From the NCBI GenBank assembly GCA_019359075.1, contig JAHHIB010000013.1, positions 1 to 64,000 on the forward strand: 64,000 bases of DNA, read 5' to 3'. This document shows positions 52,546 through 61,934 of this stretch, one piece after another. The position numbers were made by a program, and so were the translations under genes. Each line of letters begins with the position of its first letter. Positions within the stretch are counted from its first letter, which is position 1. Under the pieces are notes generated by a model that was given only the letters and a program-made list of their open reading frames with translations, ran no database searches and was not told the origin of the DNA. The stretch is from Kalymmatonema hyalinum WJT4-NPBG1 (GTDB lineage Bacteria > Cyanobacteriota > Cyanobacteriia > Cyanobacteriales > Nostocaceae).

Positions 52546-54450
52546 TTATTTAATCTGCGATCCTTCTAATTTTTGTCTGAGTTGTGTCCGATCTAGCCTA
52601 TTAAGAATACGGGTTATCAGTTCTTGTTCCACTATTGGCTTACGCAGATAATCATCAGCTCCTGCCGCATAGACTTGACGCACTATTTTTGCATCGGAAT
52701 GGACAGAGAGAAACAGCACGGGTAAATAACTCCAACGGCTGTCGGTGCGGACTACTTGGCATAGTTCAATGCCATTAAAATTTGGCATTTCAATGTCTAA
52801 AATCAGTAACTCGGGGCTAAAAGTTTCTAATTCCTTCCAAAAATGTTGAGGCTGTTGCAGTGTAGTGACTTGAAATCCTAAAGGTAAAAGCAACGATTTC
52901 GCATGATTTAGCACAATGGGGTCATCATCTACAACCATAATTTTAGCTTCATGAGTAGCAGCAGACTGATTCAGTGATTTCCTGACAACAGAAAGCACCT
53001 CATCCACAGGCGTAGTTTTGTGGAGAAAGGTATGTGCCCCCAGACGAGCAGCTTCTACCCGACAACGAAATTGATTTGATGCGGTAAAAATTACAACAGG
53101 TATTTTAGGATTATTCTGGGTAATTTCTGATAAAAACTTTAAACCATTTTCCTGTGAGTTGGAAAAAGTCAAGTCTAGTAAAATCACATTGGGAGAGTAT
53201 GAGGCAAGTACGCTTTTTGCCGTCGTCAAGTCTGTAGCTACGTCTACCTGTAAGCCCCAAGCTGCGGCATCTAATTTGATTCGTTCTGTTAGGATGGTGT
53301 CATCATCAATGATCAGCAGTCGCGGCAATGATAGTTTAGAGGTTGCAAGGCTAGCAGTTTGAGATGGCTGCTGCTGCAATATTTTTTGCAGTGATATTAT
53401 TAATTTCTCCAATCTCTCCAACTGCCAAACTGGGTACTGCTGCCAACTCATTAAACTTTGTAGCAACGCTTCGATTTGCCGTGCTAGTTTTGAACCTTCA
53501 TGAAAGCCGTAACAGCCTAAAGTACCAGCTAAGCGGTGAGCCTCTGTGTGTGCTAGCTTAAGCAGATAGCTGTCTGGGTTTCCGCTGGATAAGTGTGCTA
53601 GCACTTGCTCAAATAACTGCAACTGTTCCTGTAGACGGCTCCCTTTAAACTCTTCCCACATCTTTTTGACGAGAACTATAACTTCTGCTTTGGCTTCGCG
53701 CTTTTGCGAAAACTCAGTAGATGATAGGGTTCTGCGCTTATTCTGCTTCTTTGAGTCTTGTCTACTAGTGGCGTTTTCATCTTTTCGGAGCCGATAGCCC
53801 AATCCGTAAAGTGTCTCAATCAAATCTTCGGTCATTCCCACTGCTTTTAACTTTTGCCGCAGACCTTTAATTTGGGTTGTCACAGCTTCTTCTCCAGGAG
53901 ATTCAGAGGATAACCAAATGCTGTCGAGCAAAGCACTGCGAGTGAAGATTCTGCTGGGATTTCGCAAGAAAAGCTCTAATAAACTATGCTCTTTGGGGGT
54001 GAGGTGCAAACTCTCGCCGTTATAGGTGACAACTCTTGTATTGGTGTCTAGAGACAAGTTTTCCCAACTCAATATTGTAGGTAAGATCACCTTTGCCCGC
54101 CGCTGTAACGCTTTCATCCGAGCTACTAACTCTGACAGATCAATAGGCTTGGTTATGTAATCATCCGCACCCGCTTCCATACCTGTAACGCGAAGGCTGA
54201 TACTATCATTTGCAGTCAGCATCAGAATGGGCATATGATAACCTTCTAGACGGAGTTGCCGACAAAGGCTAATGCCATCGATCTTAGGAAGCATCAGATC
54301 TAGCAAAAGCAGGTCATATTCAAACATCTTTGCCAACTCCAGCCCACTTTGACCATCTTTTGCAGTCTCAATGTGGTAGTTGTATGCCTTGAGTGCTTTT
54401 TCAAGCAATAAAGCATTAAACTCATCATCTTCTACCAAAAGAATTTTCAT
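52546..54450 (-). CDS. Complex response regulator: REC, OmpR-type wHTH, Hpt, REC, REC
   Basis: 634 residues, start preceded by GGGGAG. REC1 (LLVEDDEFN, Asp in LLLLDLMLPKIDG), an OmpR/PhoB winged helix (HLTPKEHSLLELFLRNPSRIFTRSALLDSIW ... GYRLR), a linker, a histidine phosphotransfer domain (TEAHRLAGTLGCYGF with the phospho-His), REC2 (LIIDDDTIL, Asp in VILLDLTFS) and REC3 (MVVDDDPIV, Asp in LLILDIEMPNFNG). It combines a transcription factor and a phosphorelay in one protein, so phosphate could move between its own receivers through the Hpt. It lies 374 nt upstream of the PAS/GAF kinase on the same strand. Confidence 0.92.
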   Translation of the reverse strand: MKILLVEDDEFNALLLEKALKAYNYHIETAKDGQSGLELAKMFEYDLLLLDLMLPKIDGISLCRQLRLEGYHMPILMLTANDSISLRVTGMEAGADDYITKPIDLSELVARMKALQRRAKVILPTILSWENLSLDTNTRVVTYNGESLHLTPKEHSLLELFLRNPSRIFTRSALLDSIWLSSESPGEEAVTTQIKGLRQKLKAVGMTEDLIETLYGLGYRLRKDENATSRQDSKKQNKRRTLSSTEFSQKREAKAEVIVLVKKMWEEFKGSRLQEQLQLFEQVLAHLSSGNPDSYLLKLAHTEAHRLAGTLGCYGFHEGSKLARQIEALLQSLMSWQQYPVWQLERLEKLIISLQKILQQQPSQTASLATSKLSLPRLLIIDDDTILTERIKLDAAAWGLQVDVATDLTTAKSVLASYSPNVILLDLTFSNSQENGLKFLSEITQNNPKIPVVIFTASNQFRCRVEAARLGAHTFLHKTTPVDEVLSVVRKSLNQSAATHEAKIMVVDDDPIVLNHAKSLLLPLGFQVTTLQQPQHFWKELETFSPELLILDIEMPNFNGIELCQVVRTDSRWSYLPVLFLSVHSDAKIVRQVYAAGADDYLRKPIVEQELITRILNRLDRTQLRQKLEGSQIK

Positions 54451-55219
54451 CTAAAATTCTCCCCTTTTGAGACATTCATGCCTGCTGTATTGATTTTATA
54501 AATTCTTGATAAGTAGGATAGTGGTAGTGCCAAAACGAGAGCAGCCTGTGTTATGCTCAAATATCCTTTGCAGTGGTTGATCCCTACATTTTCTCATTCT
54601 AAATATGCGCGCTGCAATTTTGCGCCCGCTTGAACAGCAGAAGGTAATATCTTTATACATCTGATGAAAACACACTTTTAAGTTGTATTTGTATAGAGAG
54701 TCACCCTGAATATCTCTAACTGCCAAGTTCTTGAACTAGTCGTAAAGTACAAGAAGTTGAGTTTTGGCTACCAGAAATCCAGTATATCTAGAATAGTAGA
54801 AATTTTTTTTAAATCTATCCAAGATTAAGCGAGTAGTTTCCAAAATTGGTCAAAAATCTATAAAGAGTATGGCAATGAAAAAAAAAGAATGTTAAAAACC
54901 GTAGTTGTCAAGTCTAAATTTTTACAACCACTTACTTGTTATTTAGTAAAGAGCAACACTCATTCTTGCTATTTTTTTGTAAAATTTTATACTTAATTGC
55001 GTTTGCGATCATTTTTTGTAAAAATTTTTCTATTAAGAAAATATAAAAATATTGAGTTAACAGTAAACAGTTATAATTATCATTTGTATTTACATTTGCA
55101 AAATCAATATTAAGCTAATAAATTGATTTGTGGAGAAATTCCAAAAATCCTTAGCAAAGAAACTAACTGATAACTGAACACTGCTAAAAAAGCACTTGAA
55201 CGATATGTAATAACTAACT
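54451..55219. other. Long AT-rich gap upstream of two divergent genes
   Basis: 769 nt between divergent genes. Very AT-rich from 54770, with repeated 'TTTTTTGTAAAATTTT'-like words near 54960-55030. No credible coding region; the 76-codon minus-strand frame at 54496-54726 has no homology I recognise. Promoters for both flanking genes must lie here. Confidence 0.35.
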
Positions 55220-56251
55220 ATGAATCAGGGGCAACAAACGGCTATTGAAGGCATCTACGAGGTGTGTATTGGCGTCAAAGAGCCAATTTCTGCTATTCAG
55301 TATTGGGAACTATTTGGCTACCGCGTTGGTCAAGTAGGTGAATTATCACAAGCCGCAGCTTACCAATTATATGGAGTCAATTCATCTTTACGTTCGATTC
55401 GCCTTTACCACCAGTATACAGATCATGGTTTGCTTCGTCTGATGATTTGGCAAAATCCTACTAATGAGGGATTAGGGATGGGGTCGATGAAAGTGAAGGG
55501 AAATCGCTGGGCAACGACCTTAACGGATGATGTGTTAAACATCTTAAATCATGTGGAGGAGGCAAAAGCAGCAGGTTGGGCGATTAGACATACACACCCT
55601 CACTGGGAAGTTATTTACAACAAGGAAAAGAAAAACCGTCCCTTTATCGAACCAGCGATCGGTGTGCGAGAAATGGTTTTCTTGCAACCCTTAACGCGAC
55701 AGGTTTTCTTTCAGAGATTTGGTTATACTCTGCCACATTACGGAAACATCAACAAAAATTCTACCCTCAAGACCAGCCAGTTTACGCATATGGGCATGGT
55801 CATTCAGGATGACAGCAAAGAAACTCTAAAGTTTTATGACGAAGTTTTGGGTTTGCTACGCGTGCGTGACGATGTAGAAACAAGCTACGAGTCTTCTTTA
55901 GCAGGTCGAGAGATTTTTGACCTCCAACCAGGGGAAAAGTTTTCTCTCACCGCCTTTGATGACCCCAGATCTTCAACAACAAACGTGTTTGCAGCGCGTT
56001 CCGGTAGACTTTACATCATTCGCTTTCCTGATTTTATCAAGTTAAATTCCCAGTTTGAAGCCGCGCAACCAGGTTCCTTGGGAGTTTGTCTTTACACTTA
56101 CCGGGTACGAGGACTAGATCTGTACTGCGATCGCATTAAGGCTAGTCCCGTGCAAAAGTATACACACATAGTTGCCAACGAGTTTGGGGAGATGAGTTTC
56201 TCCTTCGTTGCACCAGATGGCTATTTTTGGACGTTGTTAGAAGCTGTATAA
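55220..56251 (+). CDS. VOC superfamily (glyoxalase/dioxygenase-like) protein
   Basis: 343 residues, soluble, with two repeats of the vicinal-oxygen-chelate fold: 'AIEGIYEVCIGVKEPISAIQYWELFGY' and 'FTHMGMVIQDDSKETLKFYDEVLGLLRVRDD'. Candidate metal ligands are His in the second repeat (THMGM) and Glu near the end (NEFGEMSF). Substrate unknown. Followed at 53 nt by ydcF on the same strand. Confidence 0.8.
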   Translation: MNQGQQTAIEGIYEVCIGVKEPISAIQYWELFGYRVGQVGELSQAAAYQLYGVNSSLRSIRLYHQYTDHGLLRLMIWQNPTNEGLGMGSMKVKGNRWATTLTDDVLNILNHVEEAKAAGWAIRHTHPHWEVIYNKEKKNRPFIEPAIGVREMVFLQPLTRQVFFQRFGYTLPHYGNINKNSTLKTSQFTHMGMVIQDDSKETLKFYDEVLGLLRVRDDVETSYESSLAGREIFDLQPGEKFSLTAFDDPRSSTTNVFAARSGRLYIIRFPDFIKLNSQFEAAQPGSLGVCLYTYRVRGLDLYCDRIKASPVQKYTHIVANEFGEMSFSFVAPDGYFWTLLEAV

Positions 56252-56304
56252 AGTTGTTAAAACGGAGATGAAGTGTTGTAAATTTACATTCGGAGATATT
56301 AACA

Positions 56305-56910
56305 ATGCCCAGTTACCAAACTAAAATACAATGGCTAGCTTTGGTTGTACTTGGGATTGTGTCTGCACTCCTACTGGTAGTCGCAATCACAGCATTCAGA
56401 ATATACTTTTACGGCAGCGCTAACCGTATTGTCAAAGCTGATGCTGCAATAGTTTTGGGAGCAGCAGTTTGGGGAGACGAACCATCTCCAGTTTTCAGAG
56501 AAAGAATTAACCACGCAATAAACCTTTACAAAAGAGGAATTGTCCGCAGCATTATTTTCACAGGTGGCGTTGGCAAAAACGATCATCTCGCTGAAGCCGT
56601 TGTCGGCAAACGCTACGCAATGGCGCGTGGGGTAAAACCAAGCAATATTCTCATCGAAACAGAATCGCACACAACTCACCAAAACCTGGAGTATGCTCAG
56701 AAGGTGGCTTCTAAGTTTCATCAATCCAAGTTTCTCATTGTCAGTGATCCCCTGCATCTGAAGCGAGCCGTGTTAATGGCACAAGACTTGGGAATGGATG
56801 CCTATCCATCCCCTACACCCACCACTCGCTACCGCAGTTTCAAAAGCCAGTTTGATTTTCTGATGCGAGAGACATATTTTTACTTTGTCTACCTCGTGTT
56901 AAAGTACTGA
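56305..56910 (+). CDS. YdcF/DUF218 family membrane-anchored protein
   Basis: 201 residues, one N-terminal membrane helix (about 10-31), then the DUF218 fold: 'ADAAIVLGAAVWGDEPSPVFRERINHAINLYK', 'IIFTGGVG', 'ESHTTHQNLEYAQKV' and 'LIVSDPLHLKRAVLMAQDLG'. Related proteins (SanA, ElyC) act in envelope maintenance. GGAGA precedes the ATG. Confidence 0.88.
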   Translation: MPSYQTKIQWLALVVLGIVSALLLVVAITAFRIYFYGSANRIVKADAAIVLGAAVWGDEPSPVFRERINHAINLYKRGIVRSIIFTGGVGKNDHLAEAVVGKRYAMARGVKPSNILIETESHTTHQNLEYAQKVASKFHQSKFLIVSDPLHLKRAVLMAQDLGMDAYPSPTPTTRYRSFKSQFDFLMRETYFYFVYLVLKY

Positions 56911-57050
56911 CCAAGAACTCAGAACTCAGAAGTCAGAATGTAGAATTTAGAGTTCAACTCATGCTCATTTTGTCTTTGCTCTGTGTTCTCTCTTGCCTGG
57001 TGCGGTTGCGCATAATATATTTCTTGCAAAAGTCATATAACGATATTTAG

Positions 57051-57114
57051 AACCACAGATTAACATAGATGCACACAGATAATTAACTACTGTTAATCTG
57101 GTGCATCTGTGGTT
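57051..57114. repeat. AACCACAGAT inverted dispersed repeat
   Basis: Ends AACCACAGAT and ATCTGTGGTT are complementary, with inner pairing TTAACA/TGTTAA; the text-like 'acagatgcac' words recur near 58083-58115. Typical dispersed palindrome between convergent genes. Confidence 0.5.
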
Positions 57115-57159
57115 TGATTTTCATGACTCTTGACTTTTGCAAGAGCCTTAATGAGAAAA

Positions 57160-57975
57160 TTAAATCTCCTCCGCTTCTGGTAGCGGAAAGGTTTCAGCAG
57201 CTAAGTAAGCATCAAAGTGCTGTTGGAAGTAAAGCCAAGAAGTCATATCTTCCAAATCAAGAAACGATTTAGGTGCATTCTTGTACAAAGGAACGCGCGT
57301 ATTGATTTCATCTTGCAGCAATTGCGGCAACTCGCTAAAGCCATTCACTTTGCTTCCATAAGCACTGTAGATCAGATGACCGAGGCGTGCGCCCATCTTC
57401 ATCCAAGGAAGCCATTGACCAATTCTATCCCAACTCAGCTTGAGTTCAGTCACACTCTTGAGTTCAGAGTTGAATAAATCTGCGGTTGGAACAGTTAATT
57501 TAAACAACTCTGCCGCTTGATAAATGCTGTGTGGGCTATATTCAGCAAACTTGGGATTTTCCCCCAGAGGATTGGGGTAGGTGGGAAATATATCAAACAC
57601 GAAGGTTGTACTGTCTCCTTCTACAGGTGCGGGAAACTTGCTTTTAAAATGACCCTGCACAGGATTATTGGCGACGTGTACCACTGGGACTGTTTCTCCT
57701 GTCCAAGGATTATCCCACTTATGCAAAATGTCACTTGTTTCTGGGTTGAGGTAATAAGTGAGTTCCCTAGAGGTAAAATCCCAGCTACCCTCTCCTGTAG
57801 GAATACACCTACTCACGCTCATACCGACAATTTTAAATAAGAGTTTTTTCTTTTCACCTGGGAGAAAAGCGTAAATATTGCCTTTCCAGACGAGAAAGGT
57901 TGATTCGTTGGGGTCTAGGGATGAACGAGTTTTCACCCAGTGCTGGGCATCAAATTCTTTGATTTGTGCGACCAT
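57160..57975 (-). CDS. DUF1838 family protein
   Basis: 271 residues, no membrane segment. Recognised from 'STFLVWKGNIYAFLPGEKKKLLFKIVGMSVSRC', 'FTSRELTYYLNPETSDILHKWDNPWTGETVPVVHVANNPVQG' and 'PWMKMGARLGHLIYSAYGSKV', blocks characteristic of DUF1838. Function unknown. Confidence 0.8.
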   Translation of the reverse strand: MVAQIKEFDAQHWVKTRSSLDPNESTFLVWKGNIYAFLPGEKKKLLFKIVGMSVSRCIPTGEGSWDFTSRELTYYLNPETSDILHKWDNPWTGETVPVVHVANNPVQGHFKSKFPAPVEGDSTTFVFDIFPTYPNPLGENPKFAEYSPHSIYQAAELFKLTVPTADLFNSELKSVTELKLSWDRIGQWLPWMKMGARLGHLIYSAYGSKVNGFSELPQLLQDEINTRVPLYKNAPKSFLDLEDMTSWLYFQQHFDAYLAAETFPLPEAEEI

Positions 57976-58153
57976 CTACAGCATCCTTGGTTTGTGAGTG
58001 AGGGAAAAATACCTTTTGAACCAGGGGTAATTTAGCAGCAGCTACCAATTTACACTAGATTTCGGTCAAAAATGCGGTTTAGGGCTATTTGGAACCGCAG
58101 ATGCACGCAGATAAACACAGAACAATTTATCGCACGTTGATTTGACCCCATCC

Positions 58154-59341
58154 CTAGGTAGGTTCTTCTAGTTGATTGTCAAGACGGCGAAATAAATATA
58201 CCCATATTGGCAGCGAACTGTTAATCGCGATCAGCCGCACTAAATGACCTGCTGTGACAATTTCAACATTATGATGCAATGTTAGGGCAACTAAAATCAT
58301 TTCTGCTGAACCTCCGGGTGCTGTTACTAACAAACATGTTAACCAGTCCCAGGAAGTTAATTCCATAGCAAGGATGGTGGCGAGTCCCCCTGCAACAAGG
58401 GTCATTCCTACAGACATCAAGGCGTAGACTATACTCCTTTTCCCAAAAGTGGGTTTGTCACCCCAATACTCACCGATGGTAATTCCCAAGAGCATTTGAC
58501 CTACTATGTTGACTAAAGGCGGCAAGATAAAGTTAATATCACCTATAAAAGGCAGCCAATGCAGCAAGGGATTAAACGCGATACCAGCAACTATTGCACC
58601 GAAAAATTCACCCGCGGGAATTTTGAGTAATACAGCAAGATATACTCCTAAGGAGGCAAATAGTAATGCCAATAATAGCAATCCTAATTGGGATGGGTCG
58701 AAACTGAATAAGACAGTTTTAATGGCAAGTGTTTGCGGGTAAACTTGATGACCCGATAAGACTCTAACAACTAGGGGAATGAGAAAAACTACGCTCGTTA
58801 CGCGAATCGCTTGTACGAGTGCTACAAGGGTAACATTTTTGTTGTAGTCTGCGGCGATCGCTGACATCATTCCTACACCGCCAGGAACTGTAGCCAACAT
58901 TGCCGTTAAGAAATTCGTTTTGCTTAAGCGTGAGTAAATATAGCCAATCAGAGTGCCACACAGCAACAGGAAAAACGTAAGAAAAGCAAAAACAGGAAAA
59001 CAAGAAGCAACATTAGCGAGATCAGCGTGGGCAACAGAAAAGCCGACATTCAGCCCAACAAGTGCCATTCCTGTCTTTCTGGCAGTTCGGTTAGGTTTAG
59101 GAGTATAGCCACCCCAAACCCGATACGTCTGAAGTACCACTGTACCAGAGATAAGACCGCCAAATATCCAAGCAATTCCTCCAATGTGGAACCTTGCCAA
59201 GATTAAACCTAGGGGTAAGGCTAGAAGCATTTCCCACCCTAAGACAATCAACGGCTTGACAGATATTTGCTTAGCAACAATGACTTGCTCTTGAGTACTA
59301 ACTTCTTTGGGAGTCGCTACGCTTAAGGTGTGATTCATCAA
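58154..59341 (-). CDS. AbrB-type membrane protein (PF05145-like)
   Basis: 395 residues with about ten membrane helices in two related halves. The repeated loops 'ATVPGGVGMMSAIAADYN' and 'VTAPGGSAEMILVALTLHHN' are the family signature. Databases often name it AbrB or 'putative ammonia monooxygenase'; it is not the DNA-binding AbrB. Probably a small-molecule transporter or exporter of unknown substrate. Confidence 0.85.
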   Translation of the reverse strand: MMNHTLSVATPKEVSTQEQVIVAKQISVKPLIVLGWEMLLALPLGLILARFHIGGIAWIFGGLISGTVVLQTYRVWGGYTPKPNRTARKTGMALVGLNVGFSVAHADLANVASCFPVFAFLTFFLLLCGTLIGYIYSRLSKTNFLTAMLATVPGGVGMMSAIAADYNKNVTLVALVQAIRVTSVVFLIPLVVRVLSGHQVYPQTLAIKTVLFSFDPSQLGLLLLALLFASLGVYLAVLLKIPAGEFFGAIVAGIAFNPLLHWLPFIGDINFILPPLVNIVGQMLLGITIGEYWGDKPTFGKRSIVYALMSVGMTLVAGGLATILAMELTSWDWLTCLLVTAPGGSAEMILVALTLHHNVEIVTAGHLVRLIAINSSLPIWVYLFRRLDNQLEEPT

Positions 59342-59607
59342 TTTGCTTTTTTCAAATTAATTTACGATTTCCCCCAAGCTAGCGCGATCGCACAAAATAC
59401 GCAGCGACTCATTGACGTACATCTTAAGTAAATATAAAACTCTAACCTCCTACACATGAAATAAAAATCACGTCATACAGCAGAATTCCTGAGTCAGAAG
59501 TCAGAATATGCCCTCCCTTGCCCGCTGCGCTTACAGAAGTAAAAAGGGCTTAGTGTCTCGGCTTTTAGACAAGGTATTCTACTTCATTTACTTGCAATCT
59601 GCTGTAT

Positions 59608-59940
59608 CTAATGGTATGTCAGAGGAGCATGATGAAGAACTTCTACATTTTGGATAGTGACTAATCCATCTCTGACCATTTCTCTGACTTGGGGTAAAAG
59701 TTCTGCAAGTGCTTCTTCGCGGTCAATCATTGTCACTACTATCGGCACGTCAGAGGACAACTCCCATAATTGAGAGGTGTGACAAGTTGTTTGTTTGCCA
59801 AACCCTGCGATCGCTTGCGTCACCGTTGCACCAGCAATTCCCCGTTTTCGGGCAAGTCCAATTAAAGCTGCGTACAACGGTTGATGATACCAACGATCCG
59901 ATTTCCCGATGTAGATTGTCAGCTGTTTCCAGACTGCCAT
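59608..59940 (-). CDS. DUF190 family protein
   Basis: 110 residues from the ATG at 59940. 'AVWKQLTIYIGKSDRWYHQPLYAALIGLARKRGIAGATVTQAIAGFG' is the conserved core of DUF190, a PII-like fold often encoded beside the fluoride exporter CrcB. No crcB is visible in the window. It may bind a nucleotide or ion and regulate a membrane partner. Confidence 0.88.
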   Translation of the reverse strand: MAVWKQLTIYIGKSDRWYHQPLYAALIGLARKRGIAGATVTQAIAGFGKQTTCHTSQLWELSSDVPIVVTMIDREEALAELLPQVREMVRDGLVTIQNVEVLHHAPLTYH

Positions 59941-60160
59941 AACAATTATCAAACTCCCCAATCTGGCTATAGCTGCGCCTAACTAAATGCTCATCATTTT
60001 TAGTATTGCACTGCTTGCCTTTGAGAAACTGTCTGTTAACAATTTGCCATTTTTAGCGGTTCTCATCCGCATAAAGGACAGGTACCCGCCTTTCAGGCGT
60101 CTACATCTGGTACAGGCTGCCGTTCCTTAATTCTTTGATGTATTAGACCCAATTAAAACA

Positions 60161-60297
60161 GTGAACAGTACCAGCCGCAGTGACGCCTGCGGGCTGGTGG
60201 GGGATTTAAACCCGCCACCAACGCTTATGCCTACGGCACGTCTGACGACGAACGGTCCAATTGGTGTGGTGTTTCCCCCAACGATGAAACTGATAAC
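60161..60297 (+). repeat. 137-bp inverted repeat, copy A
   Basis: It matches the reverse complement of 61798-61934 at 135 of 137 positions without gaps (differences at C/G in the AAAC(C/G)CGCC word and G/A in CGAT(G/A)AAAC). It begins GTGAACAGTACC and ends CTGATAAC, running straight into the heptanucleotide array. Confidence 0.9.
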
Positions 60298-60350
60298 TGA
60301 TAACTGATAACTGATAACTGATAACTGATAACTGATAACTGTTAAAAAGG
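60288..60350. repeat. Heptanucleotide tandem repeat (AACTGAT, nine units)
   Basis: Eight perfect AACTGAT units and a final AACTGTT, 63 bp, ending two bases before the stop codon of the coiled-coil gene. It grows out of the inner end of repeat copy A. Confidence 0.9.
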
Positions 60351-60351
60351 C

Positions 60352-61203
60352 TTAGAGTAAAACTTTCACCAAATAATCGATTAAATAGTTAAAATACGCC
60401 CTCAACTCCACACCTGCTTCAGTTGAGACTTGCGCTGAATTTTCCCAATAGCTTATGTACTTATCTTGAATCAACTTGAATGCTTTCACATATGTCTCAA
60501 CTGACGGCTGATGGTGAGTGATGATTCCTTGATAAAGTAAACGGGCTTCAATTCCATTTTCCAAACAGCTTCCAAGCAGCTTTAAATATCTACCAAGGTT
60601 ATGACGAAATACTTCTCTTTGGGGATGTTGCAAACCCAATAACTCATCTGCTACTTCTTGTGCTAATTCTTCTCGATGAGCTAGTAGCCAAAATCCTGCT
60701 TCTAGACAAGCTGCTGATTGTGCGTCTAAGCTTGGCAGTGAGGTACTTAGCTGTTGGATCTGTGCTAGAGATTCTTGGAGTTTGTGCTGTTTGCCTTGAA
60801 CATCTGCAAGGCTTGCTTTCCCCTCTGAACGCTTATTATCCTCTAGCTCGCGGATCAAATTTTCAACGCTTGGTTTGATGTTCTCAATAATGATATCTGT
60901 CTGCTCCTTCAGCACGTCCAGTACTTGCTGACGCAATTCGTACTCTAATAACCTGTCTAACCGATTTTTTGTACTATCTTGCAGAATGTTGAACTGGTGT
61001 TGTAACTGCCCAATTAGCCACTCCAGACGTTGTTCTGTGTTTGGTAAACCTTGATAGAAATGTCGTTCCAGAGAATCGACTCGTTTTTGCAGAGATTTGA
61101 CAGATGCTCTATTTAACCAAGGGCTGATGATAAATACTGCAAAGTCCTGCAAAATCTTGATAGACTTCTGCACAACTCCTACTTTGTTTATGTTTTGCGC
61201 CAT
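60352..61203 (-). CDS. Coiled-coil hypothetical protein framed by inverted repeats
   Basis: 283 residues from the ATG at 61203 (GAGGA upstream); an ATG at 61236 is the alternative. Not recognised. A short hydrophobic stretch near 18-30 (FAVFIISPWL) is followed by long heptad-rich helices (SLQKRVDSLERHF ... LVRELEDNKRSEGKASL ... QLSTSLPSL), and a helical C-terminal domain (YLKLLGSCLENGIEARLLYQGIITHHQP). It is enclosed, with its flanks, by the 137-bp inverted repeats, so it may have moved as a unit. Confidence 0.6.
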   Translation of the reverse strand: MAQNINKVGVVQKSIKILQDFAVFIISPWLNRASVKSLQKRVDSLERHFYQGLPNTEQRLEWLIGQLQHQFNILQDSTKNRLDRLLEYELRQQVLDVLKEQTDIIIENIKPSVENLIRELEDNKRSEGKASLADVQGKQHKLQESLAQIQQLSTSLPSLDAQSAACLEAGFWLLAHREELAQEVADELLGLQHPQREVFRHNLGRYLKLLGSCLENGIEARLLYQGIITHHQPSVETYVKAFKLIQDKYISYWENSAQVSTEAGVELRAYFNYLIDYLVKVLL

Positions 61204-61797
61204 TACACTTGTCCTCGGAGATGATGACTGATCCATTCGATTCCCAGGGCATAGCCCATTTTTGGGTTATTGTCTAGAGCAGTCAAAAATACGACTTATA
61301 TGCCAATAGTTCCTTCTTTCATGCTTAGAATGCTGTTATCCCAAGCAAATACAGTTCTCAACCTACTCATTCAAGCCTGTAACTAGCTATACTAGCCTAG
61401 TTGTCATAAATATCACGCAGCAATGATTGACTAATTTCTAAATATAAACTACCACCAGAAAATTTTCTACGTTTTAGGAAGAGAAAGAGAAATAAGTTTT
61501 AGCCTTTTTTTAGGAGAATACTTCTATTTTTTTGTTTTTTGGAGAATTTACTCAATTTTCTTGCATATTTGCCAATTTTACTCAGTCACCACTGTAGGAA
61601 ATATCTACACATAAACCTTTATTACTGATTTTTGTAATTTTGCTAAAAATTTTGTTTAGGACAGAATTTTTTGGATTTTGGCTCTGCCCATGTCCTGATG
61701 ATGTTTAGTTAAACAACTGTAGGGATTGGCAGGATTTAACAGTTACCAGTTATCAAGTACCCGCAGTACCAGAGTTCGGCGAAGGCTCACTCGAGCC
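61204..61797. other. AT-rich upstream region inside the inverted repeats
   Basis: About 590 nt without a gene; several T-rich runs (for example 61498-61545). Probably holds the promoter of the coiled-coil gene. Confidence 0.3.
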
Positions 61798-61934
61798 GTT
61801 ATCAGTTTTATCGTTGGGGGAAACACCACACCAATTGGACCGTTCGTCGTCAGACGTGCCGTAGGCATAAGCGTTGGTGGCGCGTTTAAATCCCCCACCA
61901 GCCCGCAGGCGTCACTGCGGCTGGTACTGTTCAC
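61798..61934 (-). repeat. 137-bp inverted repeat, copy B
   Basis: Mirror copy of 60161-60297, oriented so that both GTGAAC ends face outward and the interval 60161-61934 is bounded like a transposable unit. A 63-codon minus-strand frame that spans it is a by-product of the repeat and is not annotated as a gene. Confidence 0.9.

Noticed and set aside
54496-54726. 76-codon minus-strand frame upstream of the complex response regulator
   Set aside because: Codon content and sequence look random (many Cys/Arg), with no recognisable motif.
58154-59341. AbrB name taken as a transcription regulator
   Set aside because: The protein has about ten membrane helices and belongs to the membrane AbrB family, not the DNA-binding one.
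60288-60350. Short tandem units considered as iterons of a replication origin
   Set aside because: Units are only 7 bp, no replication gene is near, and heptanucleotide arrays are common intergenic repeats in these genomes.
61743-61934. 63-codon minus-strand frame across repeat copy B
   Set aside because: It is produced by the dispersed repeat itself; copy A has the same sequence with different flanks, and no protein family was recognised.
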